The notes beneath the pieces were generated by a model that was not told the DNA's origin, did not search any database, and saw nothing but the letters and a program-made list of their open reading frames with translations. From Oscillospiraceae bacterium HV4-5-C5C (GTDB lineage Bacteria; Bacillota; Clostridia; Saccharofermentanales; Fastidiosipilaceae): a DNA stretch of 64,000 nucleotides. Of this stretch, positions 1 through 8,253 are shown one piece after another. The translations under genes were made by a program, and so were the position numbers. Within the stretch, counting starts at the first letter, position 1; the number at the start of each line of letters is the position of its first letter. The DNA lies in NCBI GenBank assembly GCA_012034405.1, contig JAAVLZ010000010.1, forward strand, positions 53,330-117,329. Direction: 5' to 3'.

Positions 1-325
1 ATTCTGGCAAAAGCAGCCTGTGTTTACTAAGGTCAAGGATGAAGCGCCGGCAATCTACAGTGAAGATTGTGAGGTCAGAGACAGCATGATTTCCGATGGC
101 TGCTATATCCAGGGCAGTGTTAAGCACTCCATGCTTTTCCGCAATGTTTCCGTCGGTAACAAAGCAAAATTGACTAACTGTATTATCTTTCAGGATACGC
201 AGATTGCAGACGGTTGTGAGCTGGAAAATGTTATTATAGACAAAAAATGTGTGATCCGGCCCGGAATCAAGCTGATTGGCCAGGCCGCTTACCCAGTTGT
301 CATTGGTAAGGGGGCTATTGTATGA
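1..325 (+). CDS. glgD: GlgD, C-terminal end (5' truncated by window edge)
   Basis: The reading frame is open from base 2 and gives the last 107 residues of a glucose-1-phosphate adenylyltransferase-type protein. It has the TKVKDEAP motif followed by hexapeptide-like left-handed beta-helix repeats (DSMISDGCYIQGSV, NCIIFQDTQI, NVIIDKKCVI), as in the GlgC/GlgD C-terminal domain. I prefer GlgD over GlgC because the end matches the Firmicutes regulatory subunit and glgA follows directly, but GlgC is not excluded. Its TGA overlaps the glgA ATG (ATGA), so the two are translationally coupled. The GTG at base 20 is internal, not the real start. Confidence 0.8.
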   Translation, partial: FWQKQPVFTKVKDEAPAIYSEDCEVRDSMISDGCYIQGSVKHSMLFRNVSVGNKAKLTNCIIFQDTQIADGCELENVIIDKKCVIRPGIKLIGQAAYPVVIGKGAIV

Positions 326-2049
326 CACCATTAAAGGTTTTATTTGTTTCATCTGAAGTCGTGCCGTTTGTGAAGGTCGGGGGGCTGGCCGATGTGGCCG
401 GTTCATTGCCGCAGGCGCTGTCTGCGCGCGGTGTTGATATCCGCGTCATCATGCCGCTGTACCGGCCGGTAAAAACTCAATATAAGGACAAACTCAAGTT
501 TATCCGCTGGTCTCAGGTTAAGCTAGGCTGGCGCAGCATGTACAGCGGCTTACTGACCCTGCAGCAAAACGGCATTACCTATTACTTTATTGACAATGAT
601 TATTATTTTGGATCCGACCAGATTTACCAAGATTATTCCTTTGACGTAGAACGTTTCTGCTTCTTTCAGCGGGCGGTTCTGGAAGCCTGCGGGCAGCCGA
701 TGACCTTTGAACCGGATATCATTCACTGCAATGACTGGGAAACCGGTCTGATTCCTTGCCTGTTGCAGGCTCACTATCAATCTAATGGCTATCACCGCCA
801 GACCAAAACGCTTTACACAATCCATAACCTTAAGTTTCAGGGCGTTTTTGGCAGTGACAGAATTGCGGATTTATGTGATTTATCCGCAGACTATCTGAAT
901 GAATTTGGCGTCCTGAAAGATGGTGCGGCCAATTTTATGAAGGCTGGTATTGTCTACAGTCAACATGTCAATACCGTATCGCCCTCCTATGCCAGTGAAA
1001 TCATGAATGATTTTTATGGCGAAGGGCTTGATGCTGTTTTGCGGGGCTTTTCATACAAGCTCAGCGGTATCCTCAACGGACTGGATACCAGGACATACGA
1101 TCCGGCGACCGATCCGGCTATACCGATCCACTATGACAGCAGCAATGTCATAGCGGGTAAGGCCTGCTGCAAAGCCAGTCTGCAGCAGGAACTTGGCCTG
1201 CCGCAGGCGGCGGATAAACCGTTGTTCGCGCTGATCAGCCGTCTGACCGAGCAAAAGGGCCTGGATCTGCTGCTCTTTATCCTGGATGAACTCCTGGATG
1301 ATGACATTCAGCTGGTCGTGTTAGGCAATGGCGAGTCACGGTATGAGGACGCCCTGAGGGCCGTCGCAGCCAGAAGACCCGAGCACATGGCCGTACAGAT
1401 TCGCTTTGATGAAAAACTGGCCCGCCGGATTTATGCCGGTTCAGATTTTTTCCTGATGCCATCGGTTTTTGAGCCCTGCGGCCTGTCTCAAATGATTGCC
1501 ATGCGCTATGGTTCCCTGCCGATCGTGCGTGAAACCGGCGGCCTTAAGGATACGGTAGATCCCTATAATCAATACACCGGCACCGGTAATGGTTTTTCCT
1601 TTGCCAACATCAACGCGCATGAATTGCTATTCACCAGCAAGTATGCTGTGGATGTTTACCGGCGGCACGATGAGGCCTGGACCGCTTTGGTAAAATGCGC
1701 TTTAAACAGCGATTTCAGCTGGAAGCAATCCGCAGAGCAGTACCTGAAGCTTTACCAGGGACTGACCGGCATACAGGTGACAGACGCCAGTCCGGACCCA
1801 TCAGCGTCCGGCGAACCGGAAACACCTGAGCCCAGTCCGGCTCCAAACCACGCGGACCAAACCGCAGGTGCGAGTCAGGGACCTGCTAAACTAGCCACCA
1901 GTCGGTCCGGTAAAGCCGGGCACAAAACCAAGGCTGCGGGCAGAAAAACCGCCGCTAAACAGCCGATAACCACTGAAGCCTCGCCGTCCGGGCGTAAAGC
2001 CAGGACCGGCCGCTCCCAGACGAAGTCAAACAAGTCTGGCAAAGATTAA
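322..2049 (+). CDS. glgA: Glycogen synthase GlgA with a long basic C-terminal tail
   Basis: This GT5 glycogen synthase transfers glucose from ADP-glucose to the non-reducing end of an alpha-1,4-glucan. The ADP-glucose-binding KVGGL motif is at residues 18-22, and the EPCGLSQ...ETGGL acid/nucleotide region of the second Rossmann lobe lies near residues 390-420. The enzyme normally ends near residue 480. Here about 90 further residues follow (roughly 485-575), first Pro/Ser/Glu-rich and then Lys/Arg/Ala/Gly-rich with blocks such as KAGHKTKAAGRKTAAK, which look disordered and histone-H1-like. The gene starts inside the glgD stop and is 11 bp ahead of a GH13 gene, so it forms a glycogen operon. 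Confidence 0.95.
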   Translation: MTPLKVLFVSSEVVPFVKVGGLADVAGSLPQALSARGVDIRVIMPLYRPVKTQYKDKLKFIRWSQVKLGWRSMYSGLLTLQQNGITYYFIDNDYYFGSDQIYQDYSFDVERFCFFQRAVLEACGQPMTFEPDIIHCNDWETGLIPCLLQAHYQSNGYHRQTKTLYTIHNLKFQGVFGSDRIADLCDLSADYLNEFGVLKDGAANFMKAGIVYSQHVNTVSPSYASEIMNDFYGEGLDAVLRGFSYKLSGILNGLDTRTYDPATDPAIPIHYDSSNVIAGKACCKASLQQELGLPQAADKPLFALISRLTEQKGLDLLLFILDELLDDDIQLVVLGNGESRYEDALRAVAARRPEHMAVQIRFDEKLARRIYAGSDFFLMPSVFEPCGLSQMIAMRYGSLPIVRETGGLKDTVDPYNQYTGTGNGFSFANINAHELLFTSKYAVDVYRRHDEAWTALVKCALNSDFSWKQSAEQYLKLYQGLTGIQVTDASPDPSASGEPETPEPSPAPNHADQTAGASQGPAKLATSRSGKAGHKTKAAGRKTAAKQPITTEASPSGRKARTGRSQTKSNKSGKD

Positions 2050-2060
2050 CAGGGACCTGC

Positions 2061-4091
2061 ATGCAAATCGTTCATCAATCCAGAAGCAAGACGTTTCGCT
2101 GCCCGTTTGGCGCCAGACCAGCCGGCAGTATGATCATGCTGGCGTTGGAGACTGAAAGTGAAGCTGACGAAATTGATTTTGTCCTGCTGGATTATGCCTA
2201 CGGTTTAGACCAGTTTTATGACGGAAAAATCATGATGAATGAACAAACTCAGCCAGTGGATGACCCAGCTGGGGCTGGAGCTTCTGCGTCTGAGACAGCA
2301 GATCAGGAGAATCTCCGTTTACTGGAGAAACGCCGTTTCACAAGCTCTGTTCATTTACCGGGTCTCCCTTGCCTGCTATTTTATTGGTTCGAAATCCGCC
2401 TGAAAAATAAGGGCTGCCTTTACTTATGCGCGCACCCCAGTCATGATGGGAGCGGACTGATTACCTCAGGACCACCGCTTTATCATGCGCTGGAAACCAG
2501 ACAGCCGCTGCCCTTTCAGGTGACAGTTTACCGGGAAAACTTTGAAACACCTCAATGGTTCCGGGACGCAACGCTGTACCAGATCTTCCCGGACCGCTTC
2601 CGGCGCGGGGCTGACTTTGATCTGGCGCGCTTCCATCAGACCCGGCCGGAGCCTGAACGGATTTACCATGACAATTGGTCTGATGAAGTCGATATTAAGG
2701 GGCTGCCGGGTCAGGGATATCAGGCCACTGATTTTTACGGCGGCAGCCTCAAAGGAATACAGGAGGGTTTGCCCTATTTGCGGGATCTGGGGATTACTGC
2801 GCTGTACCTGAATCCCATTTTTATGGCCAAATCTAATCATCGATATGATACGGCAGACTATCTGAATGTTGATCCTATGCTGGGAAGCAATGAAGATTTT
2901 GAGGCCTTGTGCCAGGCGGCAGCCCAGGCTGGGATCCGGATCATTCTGGACGGAGTCTTCAGTCATACCGGCGCGGATAGCATTTATTTCAACAAGTACG
3001 GCCGTTTCCCCGGAATCGGGGCGTATCAGGCCGTATGGGACAAAACTATTTCGCCGTACTTTGGCTGGTATAACATTCATCTGAATCAGGGCCAGATCAG
3101 CTACGATTCCTGGTGGGATTTCCCGGAATTGCCAGCGGTGCGGGAACATGATCTGACTTTCCGGGAGTTTATATTGGGAGAAAAGGGGGTGCTGGCGACT
3201 TGGCTGCGGCGTGGCGCCTCAGGATTCCGGCTGGATGTGTCTGATGAACTGCCGGATGATTTTATCTGTGAGCTGAGACAGCGGGTCAAGCAGGTTAAGC
3301 CGGACGCGGTTATCATAGGGGAGGTCTGGGAAGACGCAAGTAATAAAGTCAGCTACGGACACTACCGGGATTTCTTGCTGGGCAATACCCATGACGGGGT
3401 GATGGGTTATCCGTTCCGCCAGGCGCTGGTGGCCTTTTTTAAGGGGACAATAGCCGCTGATGAATTGAATAACAGTCTGGAAACGTTAAGAGAAAACTAC
3501 CCGCCTCAGGCGCTGGCTTGTAATATGAATTTAATTTCAAGCCATGATGTCAGCCGCTTTATAACTGAAGTAGCAGGGCCGCTGCCACCTCCGGAAAACC
3601 GGGACGAGCAGATCCGGCAAAAACTGGATCCGGCTCAGCGGGCATTGGGCGAAAAAAAGCTCTATCTGGCGTGCTTTTTACAGCTAACCTGCCCTGGTGT
3701 CCCCAGCGTTTACTATGGTGATGAAATCGGGATGGAAGGCTATCGGGATCCGCTCAACCGGCGCTGTTTTGACTGGCAGCTGGTTGGATCCCCGCTGAAC
3801 TTGCGCTTAAAAGAATTGCTACAGCTGCGCCGGCGCTATCCGCTGCTGGCACGGGGAAAATTTGAGTGCCTGTCTGCCAGCGGCAGTTTTTATGCCTTCC
3901 GCCGTTATATTAACGCTGACGGGCTGGATTGCTGCGGTCAGCTCTGCCAGAACGCCGGGTCGGAAATCCGGGTATTGCTCAACGCGGGAGACAAAGAACT
4001 GCAGATCCGCCAGGCTGACTTAGACCTGACGCTTGAACCTTATTCTGCCTGTCTGCTGAGCGGAGACCAGAAGCTGCTATTCAAAGCTTAA
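2061..4091 (+). CDS. GH13 alpha-glycosidase (neopullulanase/cyclomaltodextrinase type)
   Basis: A 676-residue alpha-amylase family protein. An N-terminal beta-rich domain (about 1-165, CBM34-like) precedes a (beta/alpha)8 domain starting at WFRDATLYQIFPDRF. The four GH13 regions are visible: ILDGVFSHTG, GFRLDVSDE (nucleophile Asp392), IIGEVWED (acid/base Glu421) and SSHDVSR (Asp496). The order and N-terminal domain suggest an intracellular maltodextrin or cyclodextrin hydrolase; there is no signal peptide. It follows glgA by 11 bp, which suggests a role in glycogen turnover. A short GC hairpin (TTAAGCG-CTTC-CGCTTAA, 4109-4126) follows the stop. Confidence 0.9.
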   Translation: MQIVHQSRSKTFRCPFGARPAGSMIMLALETESEADEIDFVLLDYAYGLDQFYDGKIMMNEQTQPVDDPAGAGASASETADQENLRLLEKRRFTSSVHLPGLPCLLFYWFEIRLKNKGCLYLCAHPSHDGSGLITSGPPLYHALETRQPLPFQVTVYRENFETPQWFRDATLYQIFPDRFRRGADFDLARFHQTRPEPERIYHDNWSDEVDIKGLPGQGYQATDFYGGSLKGIQEGLPYLRDLGITALYLNPIFMAKSNHRYDTADYLNVDPMLGSNEDFEALCQAAAQAGIRIILDGVFSHTGADSIYFNKYGRFPGIGAYQAVWDKTISPYFGWYNIHLNQGQISYDSWWDFPELPAVREHDLTFREFILGEKGVLATWLRRGASGFRLDVSDELPDDFICELRQRVKQVKPDAVIIGEVWEDASNKVSYGHYRDFLLGNTHDGVMGYPFRQALVAFFKGTIAADELNNSLETLRENYPPQALACNMNLISSHDVSRFITEVAGPLPPPENRDEQIRQKLDPAQRALGEKKLYLACFLQLTCPGVPSVYYGDEIGMEGYRDPLNRRCFDWQLVGSPLNLRLKELLQLRRRYPLLARGKFECLSASGSFYAFRRYINADGLDCCGQLCQNAGSEIRVLLNAGDKELQIRQADLDLTLEPYSACLLSGDQKLLFKA

Positions 4092-4122
4092 AGGTTAGCT
4101 GCCGGCGGTTAAGCGCTTCCGC

Positions 4123-4515
4123 TTAAGGATTGGTTGCGGATTCACTGGCGCTTATGGTGGTCTCAAGCTCCGTATCAGCCGTCTGGAGAACGGCTGAGCC
4201 ATCCTGGTCTGTGACCACCTGACCGGAAGCGTCGGTCGCGTAAGAGCTGCCGACCAGAGCATCAAAATCAATAAAGTGAGACAGCCCCCAAAAGATCAGC
4301 AGCATCAGGAGTGTCAGCGCCACCAGCCCGCCCACCATCAGCAGGGTAGACAAAATACAGGATTTGGTCCCTTGCCAAAAATGCCGGCGTCTGACTTCCC
4401 GGCGCATTTTGGGGTCCAGATCCTTAGGCCTGAGCTTTTTACCCTGGATGAATTTACCGCACTTTTTACAAACGTTCCGGTTTTCATTTTCCGTTCCGCA
4501 ATAGGGACATTTCAT
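4123..4515 (-). CDS. Zinc-ribbon single-pass membrane protein
   Basis: Unknown function. A double CxxC zinc ribbon (CPYCG ... CKKCG) occupies the first 20 residues, then a very basic stretch (KMRREVRRRHFW), one strongly hydrophobic segment (about residues 58-85) and a short acidic, Ser/Thr-rich tail. The protein is probably anchored with the ribbon inside the cell. The open frame extends upstream to 4587, but I chose the ATG at 4515 because the zinc-ribbon starts at once (MKCPYCG) as in relatives. It is 130 aa and convergent with the GH13 gene. Confidence 0.7.
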   Translation of the reverse strand: MKCPYCGTENENRNVCKKCGKFIQGKKLRPKDLDPKMRREVRRRHFWQGTKSCILSTLLMVGGLVALTLLMLLIFWGLSHFIDFDALVGSSYATDASGQVVTDQDGSAVLQTADTELETTISASESATNP

Positions 4516-4606
4516 GGGCGCAATACCTGCCTGACTGCCGTAAATTAAGATAGCAATCATTATACACAATTCACACCCCGGCCACAAACCAGCAGAGGCC
4601 GCAGTA

Positions 4607-4615
4607 TGCTAAAAT
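4607..4615 (+). promoter_or_regulatory. Probable extended -10 promoter of argS
   Basis: TGCTAAAAT matches an extended -10 element (TGnTAnAAT) about 90 bp ahead of argS. No convincing -35 is present. The same ATGCTA(A/T)AAT core precedes several other genes in this window. Confidence 0.45.
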
Positions 4616-4710
4616 AGCTATCAGATCAGCCCCTGCCCGACAGTCTTGGTTTCCCCGGGCAGCCTGAGTTTAGCAAAAACTGAAAATCCAACAGATAGGT
4701 GTGTAGACAG

Positions 4711-6441
4711 ATGACCGATTTCAGAGCCAAAATTGCAGCATATATAGCGCCGGCGGCAGATTGGGATGCCAGGGAATTAGCGCAGTTAATGGAAATCCCG
4801 CCGCAAGCGGAGCTGGGGGACTACGCCTTACCCTGCTTCGCGCTGGCCAGACACTGGCATAAAGCGCCGCAGCAGATCGCTGTAAACCTGCAGGAAAAGC
4901 TGAGCGAGTTACCGCCTTTTATCCGCGCCATCAAAACGCAGGGGCCTTACTTGAATATCTTTCTTGATCCGGCTTACTATATGGCTACGGCAGTCAAAGA
5001 GGCGCTGGATACACAACAAGTGCCAGGCCAAAACAGTGTCAGTGACCAACGGCCGGTTATTGTTGAATTCTCTTCGCCTAATATTGCCAAGCCGTTCCAT
5101 ATTGGTCACGCTTTTACAACGATTTTAGGCGAAGCGCTGGCCAGAATTTATACTCATCAGGGTTATCGGGTCCTGCGCTTTAACCATCTTGGCGATTACG
5201 GCACCCAGTTTGGCAAGCTCATTGTGGCTTATGAACGCTGGTGCAATCAGGCCGAGCTGGAGTCGGATCCGATCAAGGAACTGAACCGGCTTTATGTCGC
5301 CTTCCATCAGGCCGCCAAGGAGGATCCGGAGCTGGAGGCGGAAGCCAGATTGCGGTTTAAGCGGCTTGAGGAAGGACTGGAGCCAGAGACGGCGCTGTGG
5401 AAACAATTCAGGGATTTAAGCCTGAGAGAGTTTAACCGCCTGTATCAGCGACTGAATATACAGTTTGACAATATGAACGGAGAGAGCTTTTATTCGCCAT
5501 TTATACCAGCTGTTGTTGAAATGCTGCAGCGAAAGCACCTGCTGGAAGAAAGCGAAGGCGCTCAGATTGTCCGCCTGGATGAATATAAACTGCCGCCTTG
5601 TATGATACTGAAATCCGATGGAACGACTATTTATGCTTCCAGGGATATTGCTGCTATTCTATACCGTAAAGAACAGTATGATTTCCAGAAGAATCTTTAT
5701 GTGGTGGGGTTGCCGCAGTCACTGCATTTTCAGCAGGTCTTCGCAGTGCTTAAAAAGGCCGGTTATGACTGCGCCGATGACTGTGAGCATATTGGCTTTG
5801 GTACGGTGAGATTTGCCGGGGCCAGGTTTTCTACCCGTGAGGGCCATATCATTGAACTGGAAGATCTTTTGAATGAGGCTGTCGCTAAATCCAGAAAAAT
5901 CATTGAGGAAAATAATCAACAGCGGGGCGGAGACATGTCTGTGGCTGAGATGGATCTAGCCGCGGAGCGGATCGGCCTGGGTGCAGTCCAGTATACTTAT
6001 CTGCGCAGCGGCCGCGAGCGTGATATTGTTTTTTCCTGGGATGAGATGCTGAATTTTGAGGGTGATACCGCACCGTATCTGTTATATACCTATGCCCGGG
6101 CCAGATCTATTCTGCGCAAGGCAGGCTTTACTAGCCTGGAGCCGGATTTACAGGCTGGCCTGAGCAGCCTGGGCAGTGACAGTGAACTGCAATTGGGCCG
6201 GCTGCTCAATACGTTTGCTGCCGCGGTACAACAGGCCTGCCAGGCTAATGAACCTTTTATGGTGGCCAGACATATCGCTCAGTTAGCCAGAACCTTCAAT
6301 AAGTACTATGGCTCAACCCCTGTCCTGAACACGCCTGACCTTAACAACCGGCAGGACCGTCTGGAATTGGTTAAGGCTTGCTGCAGGGTGCTGGAGACCG
6401 GCCTCAATCTGCTGGGGATCCAGACCGTTGACAGGATGTAA
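4711..6441 (+). CDS. argS: Arginyl-tRNA synthetase
   Basis: Class I synthetase charging tRNA-Arg. The N-terminal Arg-specific additional domain (about 1-110) is followed by the Rossmann fold with the HIGH box as FHIGH (about residue 130), and the FSTREGHIIELEDLL stretch that replaces KMSKS in many ArgRS. The alpha-helical DALR anticodon domain closes the protein (about residues 460-576). I start at the ATG at 4711, which has AGGTG about 10 bp upstream, rather than the in-frame GTG at 4699. It is 6 bp from the next gene, so the two are probably cotranscribed. Confidence 0.95.
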   Translation: MTDFRAKIAAYIAPAADWDARELAQLMEIPPQAELGDYALPCFALARHWHKAPQQIAVNLQEKLSELPPFIRAIKTQGPYLNIFLDPAYYMATAVKEALDTQQVPGQNSVSDQRPVIVEFSSPNIAKPFHIGHAFTTILGEALARIYTHQGYRVLRFNHLGDYGTQFGKLIVAYERWCNQAELESDPIKELNRLYVAFHQAAKEDPELEAEARLRFKRLEEGLEPETALWKQFRDLSLREFNRLYQRLNIQFDNMNGESFYSPFIPAVVEMLQRKHLLEESEGAQIVRLDEYKLPPCMILKSDGTTIYASRDIAAILYRKEQYDFQKNLYVVGLPQSLHFQQVFAVLKKAGYDCADDCEHIGFGTVRFAGARFSTREGHIIELEDLLNEAVAKSRKIIEENNQQRGGDMSVAEMDLAAERIGLGAVQYTYLRSGRERDIVFSWDEMLNFEGDTAPYLLYTYARARSILRKAGFTSLEPDLQAGLSSLGSDSELQLGRLLNTFAAAVQQACQANEPFMVARHIAQLARTFNKYYGSTPVLNTPDLNNRQDRLELVKACCRVLETGLNLLGIQTVDRM

Positions 6442-6446
6442 GCTGA

Positions 6447-8237
6447 ATGACTGCTGTCAATCAACACCCAGACAGTGCATATACCCCGCGCTGGGACGCT
6501 ATTCCGCGGTATCGTGAAAACACAGGGCCGGATCAACCGGGGCTGGCGGGAGGGAAGCCGTTCTCAAGGCAGACTGCCGGCAAAAAGGCGGAGGACCTGC
6601 TGAATCGTTTTGAGCGGGCCTTCACCCAGGCCCCGGCTACCCAGGCGGAAACTGCCAGCCTGCTGCGCTTCAGTCATGACTGGGATCAGCTGACGTATGC
6701 TGTCAGTCAGCTGGCGGAGGACCTGCTTACTGCGGGCGACTGTCCCATCGGTGTCACTGCAGCACCTGATCTGCCACCTCAGTCAAAGACGGCTTATCAT
6801 GAGCTGCTGGGTCTGGCGGATCAGGCAGAAATTAAACGGGTGGGACGCTTGACCCGGATTTTGACCTCGCGGGAACTATATCAGCTGGCCCTGCAGATTG
6901 GCTCGCGTCCGCTGTTGCGCTTGCAGAATGCCGTCAGCCTGTCCGATCCGGCGGCTGCTGCAGAACGTGCTGCCCTCCAGACCGCGATCCTGGCTTATTG
7001 GAATAGTCTGGATAAACCGGATCGCGGCCGGGCGGACTGCTTCAGCGCACTGGCACAACCCGGCAGCGGACTGAGGCGTTTGCGGGTCAGGCACTTGTTT
7101 GCTTATTTGCGGGAGCCGGTCCGGCCGGGGGAAATGCCGCTGCTGTATGATCATGAGTACACGGAGCTGCTGGTCTGCCGGCAACTTTACGCACAAAAAC
7201 TGGGCTTCAATGACGGCCTGCGTCTATGTCTGGCTGAAATGGAACTGCCACGGGTCACGACTGAGCAGCTGTCAGGTTTTTTACAGGAGCTGGAGCGCTG
7301 GCTGATACCGCTGGCCGCGGCTCTGAGGCAGCGGCAGAATACGCTGATGGCGGTGCCAGGCGCTAAGAACTCAGACGGACCTGATTTTCTCAATCGACCG
7401 GAAGCCTTTATTGCCTGGGCAGACCAATGCTTTGGTCCGCCGTGGAGTGACGGCAAGCTCTGGCAAACGTGTCTGCAGGAAGGTTATCTGACCTTAAATA
7501 CATCTGAGCCCGGGATAGCCGGACCGGTCTGGGTAGGAGAAGCTGCCGGTACCAAATTGCCGCGCGTGGTTCTTGATTTCAGTCAGCCAGATAATGGTAC
7601 TACCAAAATCTTAGATCTCTGCCTGGCTTACGGCTATCTGCGCGCCTCTGACCGGGGCCAGACCGGCTGCAGCCTGGGCTTTTCCGCCTCCTATCCCGAA
7701 TCCTGCTTCTTGCGGGGCTTTGGGGCCGCGGTGCTGTTATATGGCTGGTCACAAAATGCGGCGGATGATAAAACCGCGCGGCAGTTGTTTGATGGCTGGC
7801 TCAGTGAAACGATACAGGCATTACTGCAGGCCACCTTGCTGACCACCTTTGAGCTGGCCTGTTTCAGTGATGCCAATCAGACGGTTTTAGCCCGACAGGA
7901 TCTCTGGCTTGGTCTCCTGTCCAGATTTTATCCGGAAAAAGTAAATGACAGCGGCTGGCTGCAAAGTGAAGTAAATAGCTGGCATGGTTATTGCAGCGTC
8001 TTTGCAGCTCCCCTGGCTTACCTGCCCCCGCTGTTAGCCGCTGTCAGCAGCCTGACCCTCTGGGACCAGTGCCGGGTTAATCAGCGGGCCAGCTTTGCCG
8101 CGTATCTGCGCTTTGTTCATGCTCTGAATCGGGAGACCTGGGATGAAGCCATAAAGACGGCTAAGCTGCCGGATCCGTTTGACCTGAGTACAATCAGACG
8201 AGCATCCTTCAGGCTGGCGTACCATTTTCAGCTGTAG
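6447..8237 (+). CDS. M3-family oligopeptidase homologue lacking the zinc site (probable pseudoenzyme)
   Basis: A 596-aa protein I read as a relative of the M3B oligoendopeptidases. The stretch HEYTELLVCRQLYAQKLGFND (about 233-253) matches the family pattern (E-Y-NxL-xxxR-xxxAxKLGY) that precedes the catalytic domain, and residues 375-400 match the region that normally carries P-x-I-x-x-N-F...LTHExGHA. Here that segment reads ILDLCLAYGYL, so the HExxH histidines and glutamate are replaced by Leu393, Ala394 and Tyr397. The downstream EIHS third-ligand glutamate is also not visible. No HExxH occurs anywhere in the protein. Frame is intact and Pro/Gln/Leu-rich, with no signs of decay. Family assignment is by eye only. 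Confidence 0.6.
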   Translation: MTAVNQHPDSAYTPRWDAIPRYRENTGPDQPGLAGGKPFSRQTAGKKAEDLLNRFERAFTQAPATQAETASLLRFSHDWDQLTYAVSQLAEDLLTAGDCPIGVTAAPDLPPQSKTAYHELLGLADQAEIKRVGRLTRILTSRELYQLALQIGSRPLLRLQNAVSLSDPAAAAERAALQTAILAYWNSLDKPDRGRADCFSALAQPGSGLRRLRVRHLFAYLREPVRPGEMPLLYDHEYTELLVCRQLYAQKLGFNDGLRLCLAEMELPRVTTEQLSGFLQELERWLIPLAAALRQRQNTLMAVPGAKNSDGPDFLNRPEAFIAWADQCFGPPWSDGKLWQTCLQEGYLTLNTSEPGIAGPVWVGEAAGTKLPRVVLDFSQPDNGTTKILDLCLAYGYLRASDRGQTGCSLGFSASYPESCFLRGFGAAVLLYGWSQNAADDKTARQLFDGWLSETIQALLQATLLTTFELACFSDANQTVLARQDLWLGLLSRFYPEKVNDSGWLQSEVNSWHGYCSVFAAPLAYLPPLLAAVSSLTLWDQCRVNQRASFAAYLRFVHALNRETWDEAIKTAKLPDPFDLSTIRRASFRLAYHFQL

Positions 8238-8253
8238 AAAGGGAGTTTAGCTC

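Noticed and set aside
2466..3149. 227-aa minus-strand open frame
   Set aside because: Lies wholly opposite the GH13 catalytic domain, lacks a ribosome site, and has no protein-like motif pattern.
4588..4706. Riboswitch before argS
   Set aside because: Too short; no stable leader structure beyond an extended -10 box.
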